Assembly: GCA_040219135.1 (NCBI GenBank)
Contig: JAVJTA010000013.1
Span: 310,001-374,000, forward strand
Length of the DNA: 64,000 nucleotides
Direction: 5' to 3'
Source of the DNA: UBA7803 sp040219135
Lineage (GTDB): Bacteria > Pseudomonadota > Gammaproteobacteria > Pseudomonadales > Azotimanducaceae
Shown: piece by piece, positions 51,180 to 58,905 of the stretch
Layout of the letters: every line of letters begins with the position of its first letter
Position numbering within the stretch: the stretch's first letter is position 1
Translations under genes and position numbers: made by a program
The notes under the pieces: model-generated
Databases searched by the model: none
The model's input: only the letters and a program-made list of their open reading frames with translations
What the model was told of the DNA's origin: nothing

Positions 51180-51911
51180 ATGGCTCATGAGATCGACTAC
51201 CGGATACACGGCGAGTCGCTGCAGTACCTGGAGGTGACGCTCGATCCCGGCGAGAGCGTCGTCGCGGAAGCCGGAACCATGATGTACATGACCGAGGGCA
51301 TTGCCTTCGAGACCCGCATGGGCGACGGCTCCGGAGGCGTGATGGGCAAACTGCTCGGCGCCGCCCGGCGTCTGCTGACGCGCGAATCGCTGTTCATGAC
51401 GCACTTCAGCAACAGCGCATCCGACCCTGCCCAGGTCGGCTTCGCCGCGCCTTATCCGGGGCAGATCGTGGCCGTGGACCTCGCCGCCATCGGCGGCGAG
51501 CTGATCTGTCAGAAGGACGCTTTTCTCTGCGCCGCCCACGGTACGCAGGTGACTGTTGCCCTGCAGAAGCGCCTCGGCGCCGGATTTTTCGGCGGCGAGG
51601 GGTTCATCCTGCAGCGCCTGCGCGGCGACGGGAAAGCATTCGTCCACGCCGGCGGCACCCTGATGGCGCGGGAGCTGCGCGGCGACAGGCTGCGCGTCGA
51701 CACCGGCTGCATCGTCGCGTTCCAGGCCGGCATCGACTACGACATCGCCCTGGCCGGCGGGCTCAAATCGATGCTGTTCGGCGGCGAGGGCATTTTCCTG
51801 GCAACCCTGGAGGGTCACGGCCAGGTCTGGCTGCAGTCGCTGCCGTTCGCCCGGCTCGCCGACCGGGTGCTCGAGAATGCGGTTCACATCAAGCAGGACG
51901 ACCGCGGCTAG
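51180..51911 (+). CDS. AIM24/TIGR00266-family protein
   Basis: The 243-residue beta-rich protein has LQYLEVTLDPGESVVAEAGTMMYMTEGIAFETRMGDG, QIVAVDLAAIGGELICQKDAFL and ILQRLRGDGKAFVHAGGTLMARELRGD. These are typical of the AIM24/TIGR00266 group, a jelly-roll-like family of unknown biochemical role that is widespread in bacteria and in mitochondria-related proteins. There is no signal peptide. It is divergent from CorA and convergent with the serine hydrolase. Confidence 0.9.
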   Translation: MAHEIDYRIHGESLQYLEVTLDPGESVVAEAGTMMYMTEGIAFETRMGDGSGGVMGKLLGAARRLLTRESLFMTHFSNSASDPAQVGFAAPYPGQIVAVDLAAIGGELICQKDAFLCAAHGTQVTVALQKRLGAGFFGGEGFILQRLRGDGKAFVHAGGTLMARELRGDRLRVDTGCIVAFQAGIDYDIALAGGLKSMLFGGEGIFLATLEGHGQVWLQSLPFARLADRVLENAVHIKQDDRG

Positions 51912-51926
51912 TGTGCTGCGCCAAGG

Positions 51927-53336
51927 TCAAAGCGCGGCGACGACGTCGCGCACGAACCGACCCAGATCGAACCGCGCGCCGGTCGGGTCCACGCCGGTGC
52001 GCACGATCACCAGATCCCGGGTCGGCACGATGGTGACGTACTGTCCCTTGTTACCCATGCTGCTGTAGGTGCCCTGCGGGATGCCGTCGAGCTGGTCGAG
52101 CAGCCAGAACTGGGCGCCGTAGCCTAGCTCGCCGGGTACCGGCGGCCGTGTCGGCGCCGGTGTGGCGACGAAGGCGGTCCAGCCTTCCGGCAGCAGGCGC
52201 CGACCCTGCCAGACGCCGTCCCGGGCGTACAGCAGCCCGAACCGGGCCAGGTCCCGGGCCGTGGTGTAGACCTGGCTCGAGCCGATGAAATTGCCGAGAT
52301 GGTCGGTTTCCATCCAGGTGTGCTGCATGCCGAGGGGTTCGAACAGCTCTTCGTAGGGAAAGCGCAGATAGCGGGCCGGGTCGCCGAGCGCGGCCTGCAG
52401 GCCGATCAGCAGCAGCAGGGTGTCGTTGTTGGCGTACTTCCAGCGGGTGCCGGGCGCCGCCTCCAGCGGGGTGCCGGTGGCGGCACTGATCACGTCCTGG
52501 CCGCCGAAGTACAACGCGTTGGTGTTGCTGCCCTCGCTCCACAGGCCGCTCGACATCCACATCAGCTGGGCGAGGGTTATGGCGGCGCGCGGATCCGCCG
52601 GCTGGCGCCACTGAGGCACGGGCGCCGGCTGCTCGACGTCGAGCAGCCCCTGTTGCACGGCGATCCCGATCAGCGTGGCCGTGATGCTCTTCGCCGTGGA
52701 CCAGGTCCGGTAGCCGCTGTGGGGGCCGAAGCCGTCGCGGTAGGACTCGGCGATCAGCTGGCCGTCCTTCACGACCAGGACCGCGGCCGTCAGCGAGCGC
52801 TCGCCGTAGCTGCTCCCGTCGAAGGCTTTCGCCACCACGGCAGCAAGGGCGGCGCCCGGCCCCGGCGCTGCCCGATCACCAACTCGATCACCAACTCGAT
52901 CACCCAGGGGAAACGCCAGGTCCGGGCGCGGCTGGGGCAGCGGGCGAGCGACGTAGGGCAGGTCGGCCACGGCAGCAGGTGCCCAGTGCGGCGGCAGCAG
53001 GGTGCAGCCCATGGTGTCGCGGAACGCGGCGACCCGGGTGTGGCCGAGAGCGTCGCTGGCCGTCACCAGGCGTCGCCCGGGGTCGATCTCCGGTTCCGGC
53101 AGCCCGAGCCCCGCGGTGTCCGCCAGCTCCACGGTGAGGATGTCGTCCAGCGGCCGGCCCATGGCGAAGTGGGCCGAGCAGGTGAACAGCGCGCGGAAGC
53201 CCGCGGCGATGAACGGGTCCGAACCATCCGCGGCCCCGCCGGGCAGCTGGTACGGAATCGGGTCCCCGGCGGAACCGAGGGCGCCGGCGACCAGCAGGGT
53301 GCCCAGGACGCGGGCGCTCGAGCGGGCGATGACCAT
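51927..53336 (-). CDS. class C beta-lactamase-like serine hydrolase
   Basis: The 469-residue exported protein starts MVIARSSARVLGTLLVAGALGSAG, a signal peptide. It carries the S-x-x-K motif at Ser213-Thr-Ala-Lys216 and the Y-x-N motif at Tyr301-Ala-Asn303. The C-terminal GNKGQYVTIVPTRDLVIVRTG includes the usual last motif region of the beta-lactamase/DD-peptidase/esterase family. The N-terminal 160 residues precede the catalytic domain; they contain a short in-frame repeat (DRVGDRVGDR at about 147-155) encoded by a 12-bp tandem repeat. Function is esterase or peptidase, not resistance by default. It is divergent from the LLM gene at 53415. Confidence 0.88.
   Translation of the reverse strand: MVIARSSARVLGTLLVAGALGSAGDPIPYQLPGGAADGSDPFIAAGFRALFTCSAHFAMGRPLDDILTVELADTAGLGLPEPEIDPGRRLVTASDALGHTRVAAFRDTMGCTLLPPHWAPAAVADLPYVARPLPQPRPDLAFPLGDRVGDRVGDRAAPGPGAALAAVVAKAFDGSSYGERSLTAAVLVVKDGQLIAESYRDGFGPHSGYRTWSTAKSITATLIGIAVQQGLLDVEQPAPVPQWRQPADPRAAITLAQLMWMSSGLWSEGSNTNALYFGGQDVISAATGTPLEAAPGTRWKYANNDTLLLLIGLQAALGDPARYLRFPYEELFEPLGMQHTWMETDHLGNFIGSSQVYTTARDLARFGLLYARDGVWQGRRLLPEGWTAFVATPAPTRPPVPGELGYGAQFWLLDQLDGIPQGTYSSMGNKGQYVTIVPTRDLVIVRTGVDPTGARFDLGRFVRDVVAAL
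52873..52904. repeat. 12-bp tandem repeat inside a gene
   Basis: The unit cgatcaccaact occurs at 52873-52884 and 52885-52896, with a partial third copy to 52904. It lies inside the serine hydrolase coding sequence in frame and adds GDRV units in the linker. Slippage could make this segment variable in length. Confidence 0.85.
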
Positions 53337-53414
53337 GGTCTCCTCGGCAGCGGCTGGATCGCCGGTTATTATGCTCGATCACCGGGAAGGGCGGACACGC
53401 CTTTGGGGGAGCGC

Positions 53415-54461
53415 ATGAAGGTCAGCATCGGCGTCGGCGGCGCCGCGTCCGGCGGCAAGCGGGATTTCGACCAACAGGTCAGCTACGTGCAGGAAGCCGA
53501 GAAGCTCGGCGTCGACACGGTGTGGACTGCGGAGGCCTGGGGCCAGGACGCGGTCACTCCGCTCGCCTACCTCGCAGCCAAAACCGAGCGCATCCGGCTC
53601 GGCACCGGCATCATGCAGATCAGTGCCCGGGTCCCGGCGATGACCGCCATGACGGCGCTGACCCTGGCCGCATTGTCCGAGGACCGCTTCATTCTCGGGC
53701 TTGGCGCCAGCGGGCCCCAGGTGGTGGAGGGACTGCACGGACGGCCGTTCAAGGGGCCGCTGACCCGCATGCAGGAAACCGTGGAGATCATCCGCCTGGC
53801 CTTCGCCGGCGAGAAACTCGCATACCACGGCAGGTACCACGAGCTGCCGCTGCCCGGGGGCGAAGGCAAAGCGCTGCGGCTGGCGCAGCCGGGCAACGCG
53901 AACATTCCGATCTATCTGGCCACCCTGGGACCGAACAGCCTGGAGTATACGGGGGCCGCGGCCGACGGCTGGCTCGGTACGTCGTTCACCCCGGAACATG
54001 CCGGCGCGCATCTCGATCACATCCGCCGCGGCGCCGAGTCGGCGGGACGCCGACTCGCGGACGTGGACATTCAGGTCGGTGGCACCGTGGCGTTCGGCGA
54101 CGACCTCGACGCCCTGGTGGCGCCGCTGCGCCCGGCGATGGCGTTCACCCTCGGTGCCATGGGCTCGCCGAAGACCAACTTCTACAACGAAGCCTACCGC
54201 CGCGGCGGCTGGGAGCACGCCGCGGCCGAGGTGCAGCAGCTGTGGGTGTCCGGCAAGCGTGACGAGGCGGCCGCGCGGGTGCCCGCGGAGATGATTACGC
54301 AGGCCAATCTGCTCGGCGACGAAGCCGGGGTGCGCGATCGCCTGCGCAGCTTCCGCGATGCCGGCGTCACCACTCTGCGGGTGCAGCCTGCCGGGCGCGG
54401 TCTGGAGGAGCGTCTGGCGACCCTGGGCCGGGTGATGGACCTGGTCCGCGGGCTCGACTGA
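53415..54461 (+). CDS. LLM-class F420-dependent oxidoreductase (Rv3520c-like)
   Basis: The 348-residue luciferase-like protein shows VWTAEAWGQDAVTPLAYLAAKTERIRLGTGIMQISARVP, LGLGASGPQVVEGLHG and NFYNEAYRRGGWEH. It is the second member in this window of the Rv3520c-type family (the first is at 3271-4311), but not adjacent to it, so the duplication is old or the two were acquired separately. ATG 53415 follows GGGGGAGC. It is divergent from the serine hydrolase and convergent with a crotonase gene 9 bp away. Confidence 0.9.
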   Translation: MKVSIGVGGAASGGKRDFDQQVSYVQEAEKLGVDTVWTAEAWGQDAVTPLAYLAAKTERIRLGTGIMQISARVPAMTAMTALTLAALSEDRFILGLGASGPQVVEGLHGRPFKGPLTRMQETVEIIRLAFAGEKLAYHGRYHELPLPGGEGKALRLAQPGNANIPIYLATLGPNSLEYTGAAADGWLGTSFTPEHAGAHLDHIRRGAESAGRRLADVDIQVGGTVAFGDDLDALVAPLRPAMAFTLGAMGSPKTNFYNEAYRRGGWEHAAAEVQQLWVSGKRDEAAARVPAEMITQANLLGDEAGVRDRLRSFRDAGVTTLRVQPAGRGLEERLATLGRVMDLVRGLD

Positions 54462-54470
54462 GGCACCCGA

Positions 54471-55259
54471 TCAGGGCTTGCCGCTCTGACGGCGGCCGCG
54501 CGACTGGATCGCCGCCCGGCGCTCGGCCACTTTCTCCGGGCGTACCTCGCGGCGGCTGTGGGCGCGGCTCGCCTCCAGCTCGAGATCGAGTCCTTCGGTC
54601 AGGGTCGTGGACCAGCCGGCGTCCATGATCCGCTTGATCTCCTGGCGCGTGGCGGGGTCCGTGTCGACGATGTCGCGGGCCAGGCCGCGGCAGGTGTCGA
54701 GCAGCGCTTCCGCCGGAACCACCCGGTTCACCAGACCCCAGGCGCAGGCGGTCTGCGCGTCGAGATAGTTTCCGGTCAGCGACAGCTCCTTGGCGCGGTT
54801 GATGCCGATCAGCCGCGGCAGACGCTGGGACAGTCCCCAGCCCGGCACCACGCCGACCCGGGCATGGGTATCGGCGAAGCGGGCCTCGGGGGCGGCGATC
54901 AGGAAATCGCACATCAGCGCCAGTTCGAAACCGCCGGTGATGGCGAAGCCGTTGACGGCGCCGATGACGGGCTGGCGCAGCGCGCCCACCGCGTCGGCCA
55001 GGTCCTGGCTGGTGATGGAAGCCGCCGCATCGACCTCGCCGCCGAGTTCCTTCAGGTCCAGGCCCACCGTGAAGGCGCGGCCGGCGCCGGTGAGAATCAC
55101 CACCTCGGTGGCGGCATCGTCGGCGAGGGCGCCGAACACGTCGGCGAGCCGGTTGCGCAGCGCGGCCGAGAGGGCGTTCAGCGCCTCGGGGCGGTTCAGG
55201 GTGACGGTGGTGATGCCGTTGTCGCGCTCCATCAGCACCAGATCCTTCGGGTCGGTCAT
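54471..55259 (-). CDS. crotonase-superfamily protein (enoyl-CoA hydratase/isomerase-like)
   Basis: The 262-residue protein has VTLNRPEALNALS, FTVGLDLKEL and NGFAITGGFELALMCDFLIA, giving the oxyanion hole and the first catalytic Glu (in GGFELA). The region of the second hydratase Glu reads FADTHARVGVVPGWGLSQR, where a His lies near the expected place. The reaction may therefore be isomerisation, or hydration with altered residues. It is followed, in transcription order, by nothing on its strand before the LLM end; the alpha/beta hydrolase gene lies 29 bp upstream of it, so the two may be cotranscribed. Confidence 0.88.
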   Translation of the reverse strand: MTDPKDLVLMERDNGITTVTLNRPEALNALSAALRNRLADVFGALADDAATEVVILTGAGRAFTVGLDLKELGGEVDAAASITSQDLADAVGALRQPVIGAVNGFAITGGFELALMCDFLIAAPEARFADTHARVGVVPGWGLSQRLPRLIGINRAKELSLTGNYLDAQTACAWGLVNRVVPAEALLDTCRGLARDIVDTDPATRQEIKRIMDAGWSTTLTEGLDLELEASRAHSRREVRPEKVAERRAAIQSRGRRQSGKP

Positions 55260-55288
55260 GACGTTCTCCTCTCGGGTTCCGGGCGCCG

Positions 55289-56173
55289 CTAGCGGCTCGC
55301 GTGCGCGGCGTTCAGGTGGCTGACGATGGCATCGGCGATGGCGTCGAGCAACGGGTCCGGGAGATCGTGGCCGAGATCGTCGAAGGTGACCAGCTGGGAG
55401 CGGGGGATGCAGGCGGCCGTGCGCTCACCGGCGGCGAGCGGGACCAGCGGATCCAGTGCGCCGTGGATCACCAGGCCCGGGACCTGAAGCGCTTCCAGCA
55501 CCGCGCCGCGGGGCTCGGCGCGCAGAATGGCGAGCAGTTGGCGCGCCGCCCCCGCGGCGCTGTAGCCGCGATCCCAGGCGGCCTCCGCCAGGCGTCCGAG
55601 CCCGACGTCGGCAGAGTCGTAGCGACGACCGCCGATGGCCCGCCAGCCCGCGCGAAGGTGGGCGATGGCGGCGTCGCGCCCGGCCGGTGGCGTGGAGATG
55701 AATGCCTCGATGGCGGCCGGGTCTGCGCCGGGCAGGTCCGGGTCGCCGGTGCTCGAGGCGATGGAGGTGAGGCTGAATGCGCGCTGCGGAAAGTCCAGGG
55801 CCATGCGCTGAGCGATCATGCCGCCCATGGAGAACCCCACTACGTGGGCGCCGCTCTGACCCAGATGATCGAGCAGGGCCACGCTGTCCCTGGCCATGTC
55901 GCCGAGGCCGTAGGGCGCCTCGAGTTCGGCAGCGTTCGCCAGGACGGTCTCCATACTGCCCACTGCCAGATGATCCAGCCGGGTGGAGAGGCCGACGTCG
56001 CGGTTGTCGAAGACCACCACCCGATATCCCGCGGCGCTGATCCGGTCGACCAGCGGCCGGGGCCAGTGGATCGACTGGCAGGTGAGCCCGTGGATCATCA
56101 GCACGGTGGGGTTGGCGCGGGCGCCGTACTGGTCGTAGTCGAGGGAGATCTGTTCGGTGCTGAATCTGGGCAT
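55289..56173 (-). CDS. alpha/beta hydrolase
   Basis: The 294-residue protein has oxyanion loop LMIHGLTCQS, a nucleophile VVGFSMGG (Ser115), the DNRDVGLSTR block, a later GALDPLVPLA for the acid and FDDLGHDLPDPL for the catalytic His. The family acts on esters, epoxides or carbon-carbon bonds; the substrate is unknown. It is cytoplasmic by sequence. It leads the minus-strand pair with the crotonase gene. The 187 bp upstream carry an inverted repeat and a 17-bp tandem array. Confidence 0.87.
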   Translation of the reverse strand: MPRFSTEQISLDYDQYGARANPTVLMIHGLTCQSIHWPRPLVDRISAAGYRVVVFDNRDVGLSTRLDHLAVGSMETVLANAAELEAPYGLGDMARDSVALLDHLGQSGAHVVGFSMGGMIAQRMALDFPQRAFSLTSIASSTGDPDLPGADPAAIEAFISTPPAGRDAAIAHLRAGWRAIGGRRYDSADVGLGRLAEAAWDRGYSAAGAARQLLAILRAEPRGAVLEALQVPGLVIHGALDPLVPLAAGERTAACIPRSQLVTFDDLGHDLPDPLLDAIADAIVSHLNAAHASR

Positions 56174-56205
56174 GGAGATCGGATCTTACAGTTGCCGGGA
56201 CTCCA

Positions 56206-56255
56206 GTGTACTGCGCCACTCTGTTCGGTCCTTACAACAACGTGGCGCAGTACAC
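56206..56255. repeat. 14-bp perfect inverted repeat
   Basis: gtgtactgcgccac (56206-56219) and its exact complement gtggcgcagtacac (56242-56255) flank 22 bp of relatively AT-rich sequence. It lies in the divergent intergenic region between the hydrolase (minus) and an unknown gene (plus). It could be an operator, a weak hairpin terminator or the terminal repeat of a tiny mobile remnant. Confidence 0.75.
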
Positions 56256-56263
56256 GCGACAGC

Positions 56264-56338
56264 CCCGGGCCCGCAGACGCCCCGGGCCCGCAGACGCCAC
56301 GGGCCCGTAGACGCCACGGGCCCTTAGACGCCACGGGC
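56264..56338. repeat. 17-bp tandem repeat, four copies plus partial
   Basis: Copies start at 56264, 56281, 56298 and 56315, with a fifth partial copy to 56338. The consensus is cacgggcccgyagacgc with one or two changes per copy. Copies are contiguous with no spacers, so it is not CRISPR. The array starts 9 bp after the inverted repeat and ends 22 bp before the ATG at 56361. Confidence 0.9.
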
Positions 56339-56360
56339 GTCGGCTCCTAGCATCGCAATC

Positions 56361-57281
56361 ATGTGGTCGACCATCGATAGCTTCGCCCGGCCGCCCCTCG
56401 GCCGTCACCTGCATGGCCGGGCGCTGGCGCTGAACCAGCGGGCCCGGGGCTTGCTCGAGCGGGCAGCGCCGACGCCGGGTGATGGCCGCGCGCTGGGCGA
56501 GACGCTGATGGCTTCCGTGGCCTGCTGGCAGCTGTTTCGCCAGGGTCTGCCGGCACCGCGCCAGGGATTGCTGCAGCGGCATCTGCAGCGACAGGGCGCC
56601 ATCGCGGATGCCCTGGCGTCGTCGGGTGCGCGCCGGAACGCGCTCCCTGGGCTGCGCCGGCAGGCCCGCAGCCGGGGGCAGCAGCGTTGTCTGGGGCGCC
56701 TGCAGGAGCGACTCGCGGCGTCGGCGGTGGCAGTACCCGGGCGGCGCCGCCGGCGGGCGCTGGCGCGGCTCCTGGAGACCGAGGCGCGGTGGCTGGACGA
56801 ACTCGGCCAGGCGCCGCCGCCGTCCGAGTCCGAGCTGCACGCCGGCCTGGCGCGTCTTTACCGCAGAGCGCGGCAGGCATCCGCGGCGCGGCCGGGGTCT
56901 GCGGTGGCGCGGCGGCGGCTGACCCGCCTGGTGCGGGGGGAGGAACTTATCTTCTCCGGCCCGGGTCTGATCTCAGAGGCTGCGGGGGTCCCGGAGCGGC
57001 GCCGCCTGCTCGACCTGGTCGACGAAGATGCCTGGCTGGCAGGACTGGTGGATTCGCCGGCCGCTGCGGCTGGAAAACCGCGGGATCGGCAGCGCCTGGG
57101 CAAACTGGTGCGCCGCCGCCGCCGTGAACTGGCGGTCGATCTTCGGGTGGCTGCGCTGCTCGGCTTCGGCGAATCCGTGGTGTCGTACCGGCGCGCTCTG
57201 CCCTGGCGGACGTTCATCGGACTCGCCGGGACGGCCGGCGTCATCGGAAATGGTCCGCAAACGGCAGATTTCAATGGCTGA
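56361..57281 (+). CDS. Arg-rich alpha-helical protein, CHAD-like, function unknown
   Basis: The 306-residue protein is highly basic and mostly helical (many RxR and LLxL steps). Two halves each have long amphipathic helices, for example ARRRLTRLVRGEELIF and RRRRRELAVDLRVAALLGFGES. This distribution is reminiscent of CHAD-domain proteins, which bind polyphosphate with histidines and basic residues, but few histidines are present, so CHAD is only a suggestion. ATG 56361 is the first start after the repeat array. It ends 36 bp before the selenoprotein gene. No homologous family is recognised by eye. Confidence 0.6.
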   Translation: MWSTIDSFARPPLGRHLHGRALALNQRARGLLERAAPTPGDGRALGETLMASVACWQLFRQGLPAPRQGLLQRHLQRQGAIADALASSGARRNALPGLRRQARSRGQQRCLGRLQERLAASAVAVPGRRRRRALARLLETEARWLDELGQAPPPSESELHAGLARLYRRARQASAARPGSAVARRRLTRLVRGEELIFSGPGLISEAAGVPERRRLLDLVDEDAWLAGLVDSPAAAAGKPRDRQRLGKLVRRRRRELAVDLRVAALLGFGESVVSYRRALPWRTFIGLAGTAGVIGNGPQTADFNG

Positions 57282-57317
57282 TGCGATGGGTGAGGCGATG
57301 GGTGATGGAGGAAGGAT

Positions 57318-57944
57318 GTGACCAGACCTGAGAGTGAGCGGCCTGCGGGCAACCGCCGGGGCTCCGGCGCGGCGGCGCTGGCTCTGCTGCTCGTGTTCCT
57401 CGGCGCGACGGCCCGGGCCGCAGAGCCGGCGTACGTGGACGCCTGGGGTCCGGCGGTGGGCAGTGAACTGCCCCTGCTCGAGGCGCTGGATCAGGACGGC
57501 GAGCGGCGCACGCTCGCGGATCTCAGCGGCCGTCAGGGCCTGCTGCTGTTTCTCAATCGCTCCGCCGACTGGTGACCCTTCTGTCAGCGCCAGTTGGTTC
57601 AACTGGCAGGTTGGCGGGATCGGTTCGAAGCGCTGGGGATCAACGTCGCCGGCATGACCTACGATCCGCTCGAGGTGTTGCGCGCCTTCCACGACAAGCA
57701 TCAGCTCGGCTACCCGCTGCTGCACGATCAGGACGCGCGACACGTGCAAGCCTATGGGGTTCTGAACCCGGAGTACCAGCCCGGTCACCGTGCCTACGGC
57801 ATTCCTCTGCCCGGCGTGCTGCTGGTGGCGCCCGATGGGCGTGTGCTCGCCAAGTACGCGGTACCCGGATACCGCGAGCGGCCGGAGTTTGCCGGCATGT
57901 ATGCGGACGTCGTGCGCCGGCTCGGCGCCCCGGAGGACGGTTGA
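57318..57944 (+). CDS. peroxiredoxin-like selenoprotein with in-frame TGA (Sec86)
   Basis: One frame from GTG 57318 to the stop at 57942-57944 encodes 208 residues if the TGA at 57573-57575 is read as selenocysteine. A signal peptide (about 15-35, ending TARAAEP) puts the protein in the periplasm. The AhpC/TSA-like domain starts VGSELPLLEALDQDGERRTL; the redox site is SADW-Sec86-P-F-Cys89-QRQL, where homologues have CPxC. After it come GINVAGMTYDPLEVLRAF, YPLLHDQDARHVQAYGV and the late cis-Pro region GIPLPGVLLVAPDGRVLAKY. The frame and fold continue across the TGA with no indel, and a SECIS-like hairpin lies 20 nt downstream. It precedes the TRAP importer genes. A GTG start with GGAGGAAGG upstream is the only in-frame option. 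Alternatives are a nonsense pseudogene, or a sequencing error. Confidence 0.85.
57589..57607 (+). promoter_or_regulatory. SECIS-like hairpin downstream of the TGA
   Basis: gccagtt (57589-57595) and aactggc (57601-57607) form a 7-bp stem with loop GGTTC; an extra G-C pair would leave a GTT triloop. The loop begins with G and lies 20 nt after the TGA. Bacterial SECIS elements that recruit SelB have a short stem and an apical loop with a G in its first positions at 16-37 nt from the UGA. The fit is by inspection; coding constraint also shapes this segment. Confidence 0.7.
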
Positions 57945-57986
57945 TTTCATCTTCCCGCGCCGATTAAATGCCGTTCCTTCGGACCT

Positions 57987-58014
57987 GGGGCCGGAATCTT
58001 CCGGCCCCGCTTTC
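57987..58014 (+). terminator. terminator-like hairpin
   Basis: ggggccgga (57987-57995) and tccggcccc (58000-58008) form a 9-bp stem with loop atct, followed by GCTTTCG with only three consecutive T. It lies between the selenoprotein gene and TatT. It is a moderate rho-independent terminator that may separate the two genes or only reduce read-through. Confidence 0.6.
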
Positions 58015-58035
58015 GTCTGGCGGGCACTGAGGTAG

Positions 58036-58905
58036 ATGGCCGAGCACGTTCCGCGATGGCTTCTGACACTGCTGCTGGCGTGGCTTGCCGCGGGCCTGTC
58101 GGGCTGTGCCAGCCTGGTGGGCTCCGTGGCCGGCGGCATGGCCGAGGACCTCGGCGGCGCCATTCTCGACAACCCTGACGTGGCCATGGTGCGCGACGGC
58201 GCGCCGGCCTATCTCATTCTCATCGACGGCCTGTTGGCGCAGAGCCCCACGAACGCCGGACTGCTCGGCCAGGCGGCGCAGTTGAATTCGGCCTACGCCG
58301 CAGGCTTCGTCGAAGATCCCGCGCGCAACCGCGCCCTCAACGCCAAGGCGCTGGGGCTCGCCGAGCGCGCGCTGTGCGCGGGGTTGCGAAGCGGCTGCGG
58401 GGTCCGCGCCCGGAAGTTTCAGGAGTACGAGGCCTGGCTCGCCGCACGCGACGCCGACGATGTGCCGTTGCTCTACCGATTCGGCGCCACCTGGGCGGGA
58501 TGGATTCAGGCCAACAGCGACGACTTTGCCGCGATCGCCGAGCTCGCCCGGGTGAAAGCGCTGATGAACCGGGTCATCGAACTGGACGAGGGTTACGATT
58601 ACGCGGGCGCGCATCTGTACATGGGTGTATTCGAGACTCTGTTTCCGCCGGCCATGGGCGGTCGGCCCGAGGAGGGGCGACGTCACTTCGAGCGGGCCCT
58701 GGCGCTGTCGGAAGGCAGGTATCTCATGACCAAGGTGCTGTACGCCGAGCAGTACGGCCGACTGATGTTCGACCGGCCGCTGCACGACCGGTTGCTGAAC
58801 GAGGTGGTGGCTGCAGACCCGCAGTTGCCGGGACTGACTTTGATCAATGTGGTCGCGCAACGCCGGGCCACCGAGCTGCTGGAATCCGCTGATGAGTATT
58901 TCTGA
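58036..58905 (+). CDS. tatT: TatT-type TRAP-associated lipoprotein
   Basis: The 289-residue lipoprotein (lipobox L21-S-G-C24) has an all-helical repeat-like body. It includes LLYRFGATWAGWIQANSDDFAAIAELARVKALMNRVIELDEGYDYAGAHLYMGVF, typical of the TRAP transporter T-component family, and a C-terminal TPR-like stretch. T components are periplasmic lipoproteins that associate with the DctP protein in certain TRAP systems, possibly channelling ligand. Its last 14 bases overlap the DctP start. It starts 28 bp after a terminator-like hairpin, so it may head the TRAP transcript. Confidence 0.9.
   Translation: MAEHVPRWLLTLLLAWLAAGLSGCASLVGSVAGGMAEDLGGAILDNPDVAMVRDGAPAYLILIDGLLAQSPTNAGLLGQAAQLNSAYAAGFVEDPARNRALNAKALGLAERALCAGLRSGCGVRARKFQEYEAWLAARDADDVPLLYRFGATWAGWIQANSDDFAAIAELARVKALMNRVIELDEGYDYAGAHLYMGVFETLFPPAMGGRPEEGRRHFERALALSEGRYLMTKVLYAEQYGRLMFDRPLHDRLLNEVVAADPQLPGLTLINVVAQRRATELLESADEYF

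Noticed and set aside
51927..53336. Beta-lactamase resistance gene
   Set aside because: SxxK and YxN are shared with esterases and peptidases; the N-terminal region and chromosomal setting do not suggest a resistance enzyme.
56264..56338. CRISPR array
   Set aside because: The 17-bp units abut with no spacers and no cas genes are near.
57572..57967. Alternative frame through the selenoprotein gene
   Set aside because: The two halves on either side of the TGA are in one frame and form one fold; the alternative frame has no fold and low complexity.
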